Shown here piece by piece: positions 25,990-35,244 of a DNA stretch of 64,000 bases. A program made the position numbers and the translations under genes. This DNA comes from Clostridium sp. CAG:768. Lineage in GTDB: Bacteria > Cyanobacteriota > Vampirovibrionia > Gastranaerophilales > Gastranaerophilaceae. Numbering within the stretch: position 1 is the first letter of the stretch; every line of letters starts with the position of its first letter. The notes below the pieces were generated by a model. It worked only from the letters and a program-made list of their open reading frames with translations. It was not told the DNA's origin and ran no database searches. The stretch lies in assembly GCA_000437435.1 (NCBI GenBank), contig FR899623.1:1-64000 (forward strand), read 5' to 3'.

Positions 25990-26199
25990 TTACATAAGTA
26001 ATTTATATGCTTCAATTCCCATAGCTTCGGCAATTACAAATAGTCTTTTTAAACTCGGGAATTTTTTACCTCTTTCAATTTCAGAAATGTAATCACGAGA
26101 AATATTACATAAATCCGCTAATTTTTCTTGAGTAAGACCATTAGCAATTCTGTAATTTTTTATATTTTGATTCACTATTTGAACCGTGCTATTTGTCAT
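25990..26199 (-). CDS. Small XRE-family (Cro/CI-like) regulator
   Basis: 69 residues, almost only a helix-turn-helix: IKNYRIANGLTQEKLADLC, NISRDYISEIERGKKFPS and LFVIAEAMGI. I chose the ATG at 26199 (MTNSTVQIV); longer versions have non-HTH leaders and no ribosome binding site. Divergent from the gene at 26271. Codons 2-5 contain CAAATAGCACG, which is repeated in inverted orientation before the divergent gene, so it probably regulates itself and its neighbour. No 5' ribosome site is seen. Confidence 0.8.
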   Translation of the reverse strand: MTNSTVQIVNQNIKNYRIANGLTQEKLADLCNISRDYISEIERGKKFPSLKRLFVIAEAMGIEAYKLLM

Positions 26200-26249
26200 A
26201 TAAAAATTATGTGATATATTATAGAAAAATACTACAGGCAAATAGCACG
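26185..26249. promoter_or_regulatory. Divergent 11-bp inverted repeat, likely regulator operator
   Basis: CGTGCTATTTG (26185-26195) is mirrored exactly by CAAATAGCACG (26239-26249). The 43 bases between are AT-rich and must contain the divergent promoters. The first copy lies within the first codons of the XRE gene. Two exact copies facing each other around a promoter fit a dimer or tetramer operator. Confidence 0.6.
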
Positions 26250-26270
26250 AGTTATAAAGAGGAGTTTTGT

Positions 26271-26576
26271 ATGGAAAAACTTTCACCTGAAAATTTGTAC
26301 GAAAAAATTCTAAAACAATCAATGGATTTCGATAACAAGTCTTCTTTTGATGATATTTTCAGTAAAATTATTTATGATGTGTCAATATTACATATTCAAT
26401 TAACAGTAAGAGTTAAAGTTATTAAAGAAATGATTATCAATATAAAAAATATGGAAAATATTTATTCAAAACATGAACAAAAATTAAAAAAGTTATCATT
26501 GCACATTAATAATATAATTGATGCTGTGGATTTTATATCAGATAATATATATGAAATAACACGTTTAATTAAATAA
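26271..26576 (+). CDS. Hypothetical helical protein divergent from an XRE regulator
   Basis: 101 residues, start at 26271 with GAGGAG 7-8 bases upstream. Predicted all-helical and soluble (KVIKEMIINIKNMENIY, then HINNIIDAVDFISDNIYEI). No family recognised. A helical small protein beside a small HTH regulator and operator-like repeats could be a toxin-antitoxin or signalling pair, but no toxin motif is visible. Confidence 0.65.
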   Translation: MEKLSPENLYEKILKQSMDFDNKSSFDDIFSKIIYDVSILHIQLTVRVKVIKEMIINIKNMENIYSKHEQKLKKLSLHINNIIDAVDFISDNIYEITRLIK

Positions 26577-26691
26577 TAAAAAAAAGTTAATCCTATAAAT
26601 AAACGATATTATTAAAGATTTTGTTGTAATTTGACGTAATACTTGAAGAATAAATATTTCTGTGTCAATTAACAATATAAGGTCTTGAAAA

Positions 26692-27060
26692 ATGTTTAAT
26701 AATGTGAATAACCCATTTGGAAATCGAGCAATATCTTCTTCTACATCATCAGATAGTAATGGCAGACGTCAAAAAGAAGATCCTAAAGAAGAATTAAAAA
26801 AATATATTGACGAAGATGAGCCTGACGAAGTCTTAATCGGCGGACAACCGATTTTGACTGAAGATGAAGTGCTTGCAATGACAAGACAGTATATTGCAAA
26901 ATTAAAGTCAGAACATGAAGATAATGAAAAAGTTCAAAAAAAACTTGATAAATATTTAGAAAATTTCGATGTAAAAAAATTCATGAAAAAAAATCCCAAT
27001 ATGACAAGTCCTGATTTTTATATGGTAATGTTTAATGAAACTGAAGGTTTGGTAAAATAG
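26692..27060 (+). CDS. Hypothetical acidic protein, member 1 of a related pair
   Basis: 122 residues. The N-terminal 30 residues are polar and disordered-looking (NVNNPFGNRAISSSTSS); the rest is charged and helical. The C-terminal block YLENFDVKKFMKKNPNMTSP aligns with YLNTFDVAQFIKTYGPFTST in the next gene, so they share a domain of about 60 residues. No signal peptide, no known family. AAGGTC is the only weak ribosome binding site. Confidence 0.65.
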   Translation: MFNNVNNPFGNRAISSSTSSDSNGRRQKEDPKEELKKYIDEDEPDEVLIGGQPILTEDEVLAMTRQYIAKLKSEHEDNEKVQKKLDKYLENFDVKKFMKKNPNMTSPDFYMVMFNETEGLVK

Positions 27061-27157
27061 TTTTTTTGTAACATGTCTTAAAATTTTTAAAGATTTAAAA
27101 ACAAGTGTCCGATATACCATTTTGTAAAAGAATAGTTTTACAGAAAGGATAGGTATT

Positions 27158-27556
27158 ATGGAAATTTCAGGAGTGTCATCAAAAGCTTACACATCAGCTG
27201 CAGCATCGTTAGAAGAAGAAGACGAATTAAAAGAAACGCAAGAAGAAAATGCAACTGATGAAGCCAAAGAATATGGTGTATCAACAAAAGAAGCTGAAGA
27301 AAAAGATTCGACACAATTTTCATCATCTGAATATGATGAAGATGACGTGGAAGAAAAAGCTACAAATTATTTGAAAAATATTATGTTTACAACTAATTTG
27401 ACAGATAAATCTGCTGCTGCATTACAAAATTATTTGAATACATTTGATGTAGCACAATTTATTAAAACCTACGGACCGTTTACATCAACCTCGGAAATAT
27501 CTGCAGCAATGTATGCGGCAACGTCAGGCATGATTAAACAACAACAGGACGAATAG
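27158..27556 (+). CDS. Hypothetical acidic protein, member 2 of a related pair
   Basis: 132 residues with a strongly acidic low-complexity region (about 18-65: Glu-, Asp- and Ser-rich) and a C-terminal domain (ATNYLKNIMF to AATSGMIKQQ) that matches the C-terminus of the preceding gene. AGAAAGGATAGG precedes the ATG. Small Ser/Thr/Glu-rich starts like this recur in the window (43572, 54201), but without real similarity. A terminator follows. Confidence 0.7.
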   Translation: MEISGVSSKAYTSAAASLEEEDELKETQEENATDEAKEYGVSTKEAEEKDSTQFSSSEYDEDDVEEKATNYLKNIMFTTNLTDKSAAALQNYLNTFDVAQFIKTYGPFTSTSEISAAMYAATSGMIKQQQDE

Positions 27557-27564
27557 TATAAAAT

Positions 27565-27600
27565 AAAAGGCGATGAATTTTATTATTCACCGCCTTTTTT
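27565..27600 (+). terminator. Intrinsic terminator after 27158 gene
   Basis: AGGCGATGAAT pairs with ATTCACCGCCT (one A-C mismatch) around a 6-base loop, followed by six T. It can also serve metG on the other strand because of the A run on the left. Confidence 0.75.
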
Positions 27601-27619
27601 AATTTTTGTATTTATAGAA

Positions 27620-29182
27620 TTATTGTTTTTTAGCTGATTTGTCTGCCAATTCTGAATCTAATCTCAAGAATACAGGTTTTATATCTTCTTTAGAGATTAG
27701 TTTTCCGCATTTAATATTATCAGCTGTCAAATCGTCTAATTTTGTTTTTAAATCGAATGATAATTGTTTTGCCATATCAGAAGCAATATTTGGGCAATAT
27801 GGATAAATTAATGATGCAATGATGCACATAACATCAAGTACATTTACAAGAACTTGTCCGCATTCTGTCATTTTTTCTTCTTTTGCTAATGTCCAAGGTG
27901 CTGTATCTTGAACATATTTGTTTGTAGCATCTACTAATGATGTGATTTCAAGTCCTGCTTCTGCTATTTCGAAATTATCAAAATGATTTTTAACGATTTG
28001 GATTGTACCTAGAGCTTTTTTAGCTAAAGGATTTTCTCCTTTGAATTCAGGTTTAACTTCACCGTCAAAATATTTTACTAACATTGATAGGGTTCTGTTT
28101 AAAAGATTACCCATGCTGTTTGCAAGATGTGCATTTACTTTTTCTTTAAAATCATCATCGGAATAATTTCCGTCACGTCCGCAAGGTGCAGATGTTGCCA
28201 TGTAGTATCTGAAAGCGTCAGGATGTTCTAGATTAAAACTTTCAAGAACTGATGTCGGAGAAATTACATTACCTAATGATTTTGACATTTTAGATTCGTC
28301 AATTGTAATCCAGCCATGAGCTAAAATATGTTTTGGTAATGGTAAATCTAATGCCATTAAAAATGCAGGCCAGTAAATGCTGTGGAATTTCAAGATATCT
28401 TTTCCGATTACTTGTACATTAGCAGGCCAGTATTTTTTGAAGTTTTCTGATGGATTTTCAGTGTCATATCCTAATGCTGTAATATAGTTAGAAAGAGCGT
28501 CAATCCATACATAAATAGATTGTTCATCATCACCTAATACATCAATACCCCATTCAACATTTGATTTTGCACGAGATACTGAAATATCCTGAATATCTTC
28601 TAATTGATTAATTACTTCATTAGCTCTGAATTCAGGAACAATAAAATCAGGGTGATCTTTAATATGTTTGATTATAGCATCTTTGTATTTTGTTAATTTA
28701 AAGAAATAGTTTTCTTCTTTAACAACTTCAGGTTTTTTAAGGTGATCAGGGCAAAGACCGTCTTCTGTTAAATCTTTTGGATTTAAGAAGCATTCACAAC
28801 CTTGACAGTATAAACCTTCGTATGAATGTTTGTAAATATCACCTTGTTTTAATAATTTATCAAAGATGTGTTGAACGATTTTTTCGTGATCTTCATCAGT
28901 TGTTCTGATAAATTTTGTATAATCAATATCTAGAGCTTTCCAAGCATCTTTAAATTTTTGAGCATTTTCATCACACAATTCTTTTGGTGTAATTCCTTTT
29001 GCAGCAGCAGTTTTTTGTATTTTAATACCGTGTTCATCAGTTCCTGTAAGGAAATATACATCATCACAACGTTGAGTGTAATGTCTTGCGATTATATCAG
29101 TTAGAATTTTTTCATAAGCGTGTCCGATATGTGGAGCACCATTTACATAATCTATTGCAGTTGTTAAATAAAACTTTTCCAT
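27620..29182 (-). CDS. metG: Methionyl-tRNA synthetase
   Basis: 520 residues, class I synthetase. The HIGH motif is in APHIGHAYEKI, the zinc-finger pair is in YCQGCECFLNPKDL with a degenerate second half (CPDHLK), and the KMSKS motif is in ESKMSKSLGN. The anticodon domain follows (ANSMGNLLNRTLSMLVKYFD). It lacks the C-terminal tRNA-binding domain of longer MetRS. It lies 38 bases from the upstream glycosyltransferase-like gene on the same strand. Confidence 0.96.
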   Translation of the reverse strand: MEKFYLTTAIDYVNGAPHIGHAYEKILTDIIARHYTQRCDDVYFLTGTDEHGIKIQKTAAAKGITPKELCDENAQKFKDAWKALDIDYTKFIRTTDEDHEKIVQHIFDKLLKQGDIYKHSYEGLYCQGCECFLNPKDLTEDGLCPDHLKKPEVVKEENYFFKLTKYKDAIIKHIKDHPDFIVPEFRANEVINQLEDIQDISVSRAKSNVEWGIDVLGDDEQSIYVWIDALSNYITALGYDTENPSENFKKYWPANVQVIGKDILKFHSIYWPAFLMALDLPLPKHILAHGWITIDESKMSKSLGNVISPTSVLESFNLEHPDAFRYYMATSAPCGRDGNYSDDDFKEKVNAHLANSMGNLLNRTLSMLVKYFDGEVKPEFKGENPLAKKALGTIQIVKNHFDNFEIAEAGLEITSLVDATNKYVQDTAPWTLAKEEKMTECGQVLVNVLDVMCIIASLIYPYCPNIASDMAKQLSFDLKTKLDDLTADNIKCGKLISKEDIKPVFLRLDSELADKSAKKQ

Positions 29183-29220
29183 TTTTTACCTCACTTATAG
29201 GTTTAATTTTAGCATAAACA

Positions 29221-30852
29221 TTATTTGTGTTGAAAAACCATATATCTAAATCCATTATCAACAACTATAATTGGATTGTAATTTTCTTGAACAAATCCGC
29301 AAAAATCTAGTGCATAATCATTACAGATGTATTGAAAATAGTAATCTTTCATATTCAAGTTATTAAAAATAATGTATTCAGGCATATTTTCCTTGTAATG
29401 GTTGATAATTTTATCTTCGCCAAGACTTTCGATATATAATGGCAAAAGAGAATTATAGAAATCGTCGGAATTTCTTTGTGTAAGAAAGTTTACAGTCATT
29501 CCTTCCGGAAAAATAACTATTTTATCAGTTTTGTTTGTTGCTTTATTAATAAAATCGTTAAGTTCATTTGTACTTTGAGCTAAATCTTTTAATGTGTAAA
29601 TTGTACCTTTAGGAGTTGTAACTTTGTTGTTTGCTAAAGATAACATATAAAAGTTTGTAAAAAGATACAAAATAGTTGCAATGATTAAATAAATACCTGC
29701 TGTTTTTTCAAGTTTTTCAGGTAGCATTTTGAATATCAAAGCAAAAATTGCAATTAACAAAATAGGGAAATAAAAATTTCCATAGCTGTATAAAAGCAAT
29801 ACCCAAAAAACTTTAGCACTTACTGCTAATGCAGAAATTACTAAAATTAATAACTTTGTATCATATTTTTTATACATTGCAATTGTGCTGATTAAAAGAC
29901 ATAGCGGAAGAAATCCGAATGCTGTTTTTACATTTTCTGAGAAAAACCATAAATATCCGATATATCCTAAAATTGATATACTGATTGGTAAAATTTTATT
30001 TTTTTTATTAAAAGCAAAAGCTCCATATAATATTGTACCGAATGGGATTGCACATTTTAAAAAGCTTATTAAATCAGCTAACAATGCTTTTGGGTGGAAA
30101 TAAATTCCGCTGTTTTGGTAAAAGTATGTCAAAGTCTTACTTTTAGCCATTGCACTTGTAATTTTAAGTGAATTTATCAAATCATTTATTGATAATCCTT
30201 GAATAAACAAAATTCCAAAACTTAATAAAGGAATTGAAATAAATGATAAAAAAGCTTTCCAATTATTGTTTTTGATGATGAAAAATAGAATTACAAACCC
30301 GTATAATAAAAAATCATATTTGTTTGCAATACAAATTCCTGCAAGTAATGAACTTATTACAAGATTTAGAGATTTTTTGTCATCATTGAATTTTAATAGA
30401 AAATATAGAGAATATAAAAAACTTACTAACCCGTATAAAACAGACCAAGAATAAGGGAAATGATAGTTAAAAATACTTGTAGTTGTAATTCCAATTGATA
30501 TTGTGAGTAATCCTATGCAAAAACTTAAAAATTCTCCAAAAAATTTTTTAGCAATAAGATAAATACCGCTTACTGTTAAAATTGAACATATACAACCGCT
30601 TAAATACAAGGTAGATAATTTAGCACCAAATATCTTGTATAATAAAGCATTAATCTGATATGACAAAGGTCCGTATATGTTGAATAAGTCTTTGTATAAT
30701 ACTTTCCCTTGTAAAATTTGTTCAGGATAATACACTTCACGCCCGAAATCTATTAAAATTCCTGAATAATGTCCGCAAAAAATTAACAATCCCAAAATCG
30801 TTAGTATCCATAAAAAAATAAGATACTTATTATTATTTATAATCTCTTTCAT
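29221..30852 (-). CDS. Polytopic GT-C-like glycosyltransferase membrane protein
   Basis: About 543 residues with a dozen or so hydrophobic helices and a C-terminal soluble part (about 445 onward). The first loop has a GT-39/PMT-like pattern: LIDFGREVYYPEQILQGK then NIYGPLSYQINALLYKIFG, with Asp, Arg and Glu in the position of GT-C catalytic and ligand residues. Such enzymes move sugars from polyprenyl-phosphate donors onto lipids or proteins outside the membrane. The start is uncertain: ATG 30852 or 30918, neither with a clear ribosome binding site. Confidence 0.7.
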   Translation of the reverse strand: MKEIINNNKYLIFLWILTILGLLIFCGHYSGILIDFGREVYYPEQILQGKVLYKDLFNIYGPLSYQINALLYKIFGAKLSTLYLSGCICSILTVSGIYLIAKKFFGEFLSFCIGLLTISIGITTTSIFNYHFPYSWSVLYGLVSFLYSLYFLLKFNDDKKSLNLVISSLLAGICIANKYDFLLYGFVILFFIIKNNNWKAFLSFISIPLLSFGILFIQGLSINDLINSLKITSAMAKSKTLTYFYQNSGIYFHPKALLADLISFLKCAIPFGTILYGAFAFNKKNKILPISISILGYIGYLWFFSENVKTAFGFLPLCLLISTIAMYKKYDTKLLILVISALAVSAKVFWVLLLYSYGNFYFPILLIAIFALIFKMLPEKLEKTAGIYLIIATILYLFTNFYMLSLANNKVTTPKGTIYTLKDLAQSTNELNDFINKATNKTDKIVIFPEGMTVNFLTQRNSDDFYNSLLPLYIESLGEDKIINHYKENMPEYIIFNNLNMKDYYFQYICNDYALDFCGFVQENYNPIIVVDNGFRYMVFQHK

Positions 30853-30941
30853 ATTACAAAATTTAACAAATAAACGTATAAAAAGCAATTTATAAGAAAA
30901 AAAATATTTTATATACATGTGTAGAAAAAAAGGGAAAAGTT

Positions 30942-31364
30942 ATGACCTATAATTGGGCAACAAATTTGGATATGTTAGCACAAAACGGTGTATTAGATTA
31001 TGATGCACCATCATATATAACAGGACAAAAACCTAGATATGTAGGTTCTCCATCTGTTATTCCGTCACCATATGCAGGTCCTGCATCAAATCCTAAGATT
31101 CCATATCTTAGAGAGCCTGATGTTGACGAATTTCTGCACGAAAAGCCTGATAAAAAAGACATTGTTGCTAACCCGTCTTGGAAAAAATGGGCATTTGGAT
31201 TAGTTGCTGCAGGTGCATTGATTTTTGGCGGAATTAAATTTAAGTCAAAAATATTACCTGCAATAAAAAAATTACCTCAAACATTAAAGTTGGATAAAGT
31301 TGCTGATTTCTTTAAAAATGGTTGGAATAAATTTACCGGATTGTTTAAAAGTAAAAAACCTTAA
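30942..31364 (+). CDS. Hypothetical protein with one C-terminal membrane helix
   Basis: 140 residues. A Pro-rich, Tyr-rich N-terminal half (about 1-75, SVIPSPYAGPASNPKIPYL) is followed by a single hydrophobic segment (WAFGLVAAGALIFGGIKF, about 85-103) and a basic C-terminal tail of repeated Lys and Phe. There is no Sec signal, so it may be a tail-anchored or inner-membrane protein. GGGAAAA precedes the ATG. It converges on aroB, with 4 bases of overlap. Confidence 0.65.
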   Translation: MTYNWATNLDMLAQNGVLDYDAPSYITGQKPRYVGSPSVIPSPYAGPASNPKIPYLREPDVDEFLHEKPDKKDIVANPSWKKWAFGLVAAGALIFGGIKFKSKILPAIKKLPQTLKLDKVADFFKNGWNKFTGLFKSKKP

Positions 31365-32437
31365 TTTAACAACTTAATTAATTCATCAGGTAAAAATTCA
31401 AAGGCTTCTACTGTCGAATAATCTGTCGGCAAGATGAATACAATACTTTTTGATGTCGCTTTTTTATCCATTTGCATTAATTCAATCATTTTATCAAGTT
31501 TAAATGTTGGTATTTCTTTAAAGTTGTATTTTTTTATCACATCTTCTGCAAGATATTTGTAGTTTTTGTCGATAAGATTTCTTCTTACTGCAAGATTAAA
31601 CGCAAATTTCATACCTTCAACGATTGCCTCACCATGTGTGAATTTTTTATATTTTGTAATTTTTTCAATCGCATGACCATATGTGTGGCCGAAGTTTAAA
31701 ATTCTTCTAAGTCCGTTTTCTTTTTCATCTTTTTCGACAACAGAAATCTTAAGTTTTACACATATTTCAATAAGTTTTGATAACGTTTTTTCATCACGAT
31801 TTAGAATTTCTTGTGATTTTTCAGATAAAAAATTTGTAAGATTTAATTCTTCTTCGCATTTACAGCTTTTTTCAATAAAAGAATATTTTACAACTTCACC
31901 CAATCCTGTTTTGAATTGCCTGTCATCAAGAGTTTTTAAGAATTTCGGGTTAATAAAAACTGTTTTAGGTTGATAAAAAGCTCCAACAAGATTTTTGCCA
32001 AAATTTGTGTCAATTGCAACTTTTCCGCCTACAGAACTATCCACGCATGCAAGCAGAGTTGTTGGAACTTGAATAAAATCAATTCCTCTCATATAAGTTG
32101 ATGCGACAAATCCAGCTAAATCACCGACTACTCCTCCGCCTATTGCGATAATTGCATCTTTGCGGGTTAATTTCTTTTTGAGAGCACTGTTAATTATTTT
32201 TTGATAGTTTTTAAAATTCTTTTCTTTTTCCCCGTCTTTTAGAATAAATTTATTTTCTTTAGGGATATTGAGTTTTTTTCCGTAAATTTTTTCAACTTTT
32301 TCAGAAATTATAACAAGATATTTTTTATCTTTTATATAAGATAAAATTTTTTCTGTTAAATCTGTGATATTTTCATTTTTAATTATAATCGGATAACTAT
32401 TTTCTTCTTGTTTAATTTTTACCGATAAATCAACCAT
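31361..32437 (-). CDS. aroB: 3-dehydroquinate synthase
   Basis: 358 residues. NAD and zinc binding motifs are present: AIGGGVVGDLAGFVASTYMR, PTTLLACVDSSVGGKVAID, LNFGHTYGHAIE and HGEAI. It converts DAHP to 3-dehydroquinate, step 2 of the shikimate pathway. Start 32437 has GGAG 6 bases upstream. It overlaps the end of aroK by 8 bases, so the two are coupled. Confidence 0.95.
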   Translation of the reverse strand: MVDLSVKIKQEENSYPIIIKNENITDLTEKILSYIKDKKYLVIISEKVEKIYGKKLNIPKENKFILKDGEKEKNFKNYQKIINSALKKKLTRKDAIIAIGGGVVGDLAGFVASTYMRGIDFIQVPTTLLACVDSSVGGKVAIDTNFGKNLVGAFYQPKTVFINPKFLKTLDDRQFKTGLGEVVKYSFIEKSCKCEEELNLTNFLSEKSQEILNRDEKTLSKLIEICVKLKISVVEKDEKENGLRRILNFGHTYGHAIEKITKYKKFTHGEAIVEGMKFAFNLAVRRNLIDKNYKYLAEDVIKKYNFKEIPTFKLDKMIELMQMDKKATSKSIVFILPTDYSTVEAFEFLPDELIKLLN

Positions 32438-32939
32438 TTAATGCTCCGAGAATTTCTTTTACAATATCATATGGAGTTTTTCCATTTGTGTCAATTATTA
32501 TATTTGCTTTTTCGTAATTTTTTTTACGCATTTCAATAATACTTGCAATTTTTTCAATAGAAAAATTTTTTTTTAAAAGAGGTCTGTGAGTTTCATTTTT
32601 AATTCTTGTATAAATTTCTTCAGGGGTGGCCTTTAAGTAAATTACATTTGCACTATCAAGCATTAATTTTCTATTATCTTCGTTTTCAAAAGCGCCTCCG
32701 CCTGCTGAAATTATCATATTTTTTTCTTTGCAAAATTTTCTTATTTTTTCGCTTTCAAGCATTCTGAAAAAAGGTTCACCATGTTTTAAAAAGATTTCTG
32801 AAATCTTTTTTTGAGTGCTTTTTTCAATTTCTGCATCAATATCAACATATTGAAAATCGGTGAGAGTTTTACTTAATTCTGCTCCCACAGTAGTTTTTCC
32901 GCTTCCCATCATGCCAATTAATACAATATTGCTTTTCAT
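32430..32939 (-). CDS. aroK: Shikimate kinase
   Basis: 169 residues with the P-loop GMMGSGKTTVG, the shikimate-binding DIDAEIE and RMLESEKIRKF, AGGGAFEN and RPLLK lid. It phosphorylates shikimate with ATP. Order aroK-aroB with an 8-base overlap is typical. aroC is 19 kb away, and aroA was not found in the window. Confidence 0.94.
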   Translation of the reverse strand: MKSNIVLIGMMGSGKTTVGAELSKTLTDFQYVDIDAEIEKSTQKKISEIFLKHGEPFFRMLESEKIRKFCKEKNMIISAGGGAFENEDNRKLMLDSANVIYLKATPEEIYTRIKNETHRPLLKKNFSIEKIASIIEMRKKNYEKANIIIDTNGKTPYDIVKEILGALNG

Positions 32940-33071
32940 ATTTAATATTTTACAATAAACACATTTTTATTATGTGAATTTTTTTTAATAATATTAGCAA
33001 TTTTTTGCAGTGAAAATTTTTTATGTAAGTATAAAGAAATTTTTATATTTAATATTGAAAGGGAAAAATAC

Positions 33072-33791
33072 ATGGGGATTGGTAAAATTGGTTCTAAACT
33101 CGTGAATTTATTTTCACGCACATCTGGTAAAGGAAAATTTTTAGGGAAGTCTAAAAACGGAATTGAAGTCTTTAGAAAAACTTCCAAAAACGGAACAACT
33201 GTGACATCTTCTTATAAAGAAGGAAAATTGTATAAATCTATCACAAAGTCAGAATTTAAAAAAGATAATACTGTACACTATAATCCGAATATCGAAGTTG
33301 GTCATACAATAGTTGCAAAAAATTATGAAACCGGTATTACGACACATGTAAATAAAGCAAATGTTAATTATAAAAAAGGTTTTTCACAATATGATACCTT
33401 CTTTAATCCTGGAGTTCGGAATGAATTTTCCATATATCGTTTAGATGAAAACAATTCAATTATAGGGGCTTCACATCGTTATATAAATTCACCGGGATTT
33501 TTTACAAGTGAAAGAATTGCCAGATATAAAAATGGATTGCCATATTATGATGCAACTAAAAATGTAAATTTATCAAGCGGTTATACTGATAGAATAATCA
33601 ATACTTTCAATTATCAGTTTTCTAACGGTTCTAAATTAACAGGAGAATTTGCAAGACGTACATATACTGATCCGATTACTAATACTGTCAAAAATCGTGG
33701 TCTGTATTATTATGGAGGACGTGAAATTGCTGTTACGCAAAATGCAAATGGTGAAAATATTGTAAAGACAGGATATGGTGTAATAAATTAA
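33072..33791 (+). CDS. Hypothetical protein with repeated short Gly/Asn-Tyr motifs
   Basis: 239 residues, no recognised domain and no signal peptide. The sequence is basic, with aromatic residues spaced through strands (KNGIEVFRKTSKNGTTVT, YENGK-like KEGKLYKS, KNGLPYYDATK, NGSKLTGEFARRTYTD), which is reminiscent of MORN/YD-like beta repeats but is not a match. AAAGGG lies 7 bases upstream. A terminator follows at 33809. Function unknown. Confidence 0.7.
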   Translation: MGIGKIGSKLVNLFSRTSGKGKFLGKSKNGIEVFRKTSKNGTTVTSSYKEGKLYKSITKSEFKKDNTVHYNPNIEVGHTIVAKNYETGITTHVNKANVNYKKGFSQYDTFFNPGVRNEFSIYRLDENNSIIGASHRYINSPGFFTSERIARYKNGLPYYDATKNVNLSSGYTDRIINTFNYQFSNGSKLTGEFARRTYTDPITNTVKNRGLYYYGGREIAVTQNANGENIVKTGYGVIN

Positions 33792-33808
33792 TGATGATTT
33801 TTACAAAT

Positions 33809-33841
33809 AAAAAAGCCGATTTTTATTAATCGGCTTTTTTT
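33809..33841. terminator. Bidirectional intrinsic terminator
   Basis: AAAAAAGCCGAT is mirrored exactly by ATCGGCTTTTTT around an 8-base loop, between the convergent 33072 gene and ctpA. Confidence 0.88.
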
Positions 33842-33856
33842 ATTATTAATGATTAA

Positions 33857-35077
33857 TTATTGAGCTGCAATCTCTTGTCCATTTGTCATTTTGCTTAAGA
33901 CTTCAATTGCCTTTTTCAGTTGAAGATCATTTTTATTTTTAACATCTTCTTCTGTTAATTTTACTTCAATATCAGGAGTTATACCTTTTTTGTTAATATC
34001 AGTACCATTTGGTGTTAAATATTTTTGGATTGTGATATTTATACCAGATTCATAAGGTAGTTTGTTAATTTCTTGAACTAATCCTTTACCGAATGATTGT
34101 TCTCCGATAATGATTGCTCTATGGTTATCTTTCATAGCTCCTGAGAAAATTTCTGAAGCTGAAGCAGATCCTTTGTTAATTAGTACAACTACTGGTTTTT
34201 TAGTATACACACCTGCTGATGCTCTTTGAGTTTCTTTGTAACCATCTCTATCAACTGTGCTTACAATTGTTCCGCCATCTAAGAACATATCTGAAATATA
34301 AATAGCGTTTGTCAAAAGTCCACCAGGGTTTGATCTTAAGTCAATAATAAACCCTTTTTTATCTCTGTTATTATTTAATATTGTTCCAAATTCAGTTGCT
34401 GCATTTCTGCTTATGAATGAGCTTAATCTGATGTAGCAAAAATCATTTGGAAGTTTTACATCTGTTGGTAGCTTTTGTGAAATTGATTTAATTTCAATTT
34501 CTTCACGTGTAATTACATATTTTTTAGGTGGATTATCTTTACGTTTTACAAGTAAAGTAACTTGTGTACCTTCTTTACCTCTGATTTTATCAGCAGCTTT
34601 GTCAACAGTAATTCCTTTTGTACTTACACCGTCAATTTCTAAGATTTCATCATCTGCCTGCAAGCCTGCTTTTTCTGCAGGAGTATCTTCAATCGGTGCA
34701 ATTACCATTAATTTTCCGTCTTTTACTGCAATTTGAATACCGATACCTTTTAATGAACCTTTAATTGAACTTGTTTCTTCTGCAAATTCTTTAGGGTCTA
34801 AAAATTTTGTATAAGGATCGTTTAAACTTGCAACCATTGTATTGATTGCTACATATGCATCTTCATTTGTTCTTATTTGATTGTCATATTTGTGACGCCA
34901 TTTTGCCCAATCCTGCTGGTTATTAGATTGATCTACAAATTTATTGTTAATTAATCTCCAAACATTATCATATAGATCTGTAGGACTGTAAGCAAAAACA
35001 TTATCTCTGATTACCCAACCTGATAGGAACAAAAATGCTCCGAAAAATATAATACTTTTTTTCATAATGTTTCTCAT
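33857..35077 (-). CDS. ctpA: Carboxyl-terminal processing serine protease (S41)
   Basis: 406 residues with an N-terminal hydrophobic signal or anchor (KKSIIFFGAFLFLSGWVI), a PDZ domain (SIKGSLKGIGIQIAV, IEDTPAEKAGLQADDEILEI) and the S41 catalytic domain: FIIDLRSNPGGLL, the nucleophile Ser in INKGSASASEIFSGA and the Lys in GEQSFGKGLVQ. It trims protein C-termini in the periplasm. Start 35077 has GGAGG 14 bases upstream; 35065 is an alternative. Confidence 0.93.
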   Translation of the reverse strand: MRNIMKKSIIFFGAFLFLSGWVIRDNVFAYSPTDLYDNVWRLINNKFVDQSNNQQDWAKWRHKYDNQIRTNEDAYVAINTMVASLNDPYTKFLDPKEFAEETSSIKGSLKGIGIQIAVKDGKLMVIAPIEDTPAEKAGLQADDEILEIDGVSTKGITVDKAADKIRGKEGTQVTLLVKRKDNPPKKYVITREEIEIKSISQKLPTDVKLPNDFCYIRLSSFISRNAATEFGTILNNNRDKKGFIIDLRSNPGGLLTNAIYISDMFLDGGTIVSTVDRDGYKETQRASAGVYTKKPVVVLINKGSASASEIFSGAMKDNHRAIIIGEQSFGKGLVQEINKLPYESGINITIQKYLTPNGTDINKKGITPDIEVKLTEEDVKNKNDLQLKKAIEVLSKMTNGQEIAAQ

Positions 35078-35244
35078 TCTTTAACTATTTCCCTCCAAAT
35101 ACTCTTAACCTTTTTGTGCACAACTTAATTATTAAGATGTTTTTTTAATAAAAAAGTTTCCTGTGTACTTTTAAGAATTAAAAGTTTTTGTTTTTATATT
35201 ATCATAATTTTTTTAAAAAAGGAAATTTTCATTATACTTTGCAA

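Noticed and set aside
26185..26249. Invertible promoter segment
   Set aside because: Repeats of 11 bp with a 43-bp interval are shorter than known invertible switches and no recombinase gene adjoins; an operator is simpler. Kept only as an alternative.
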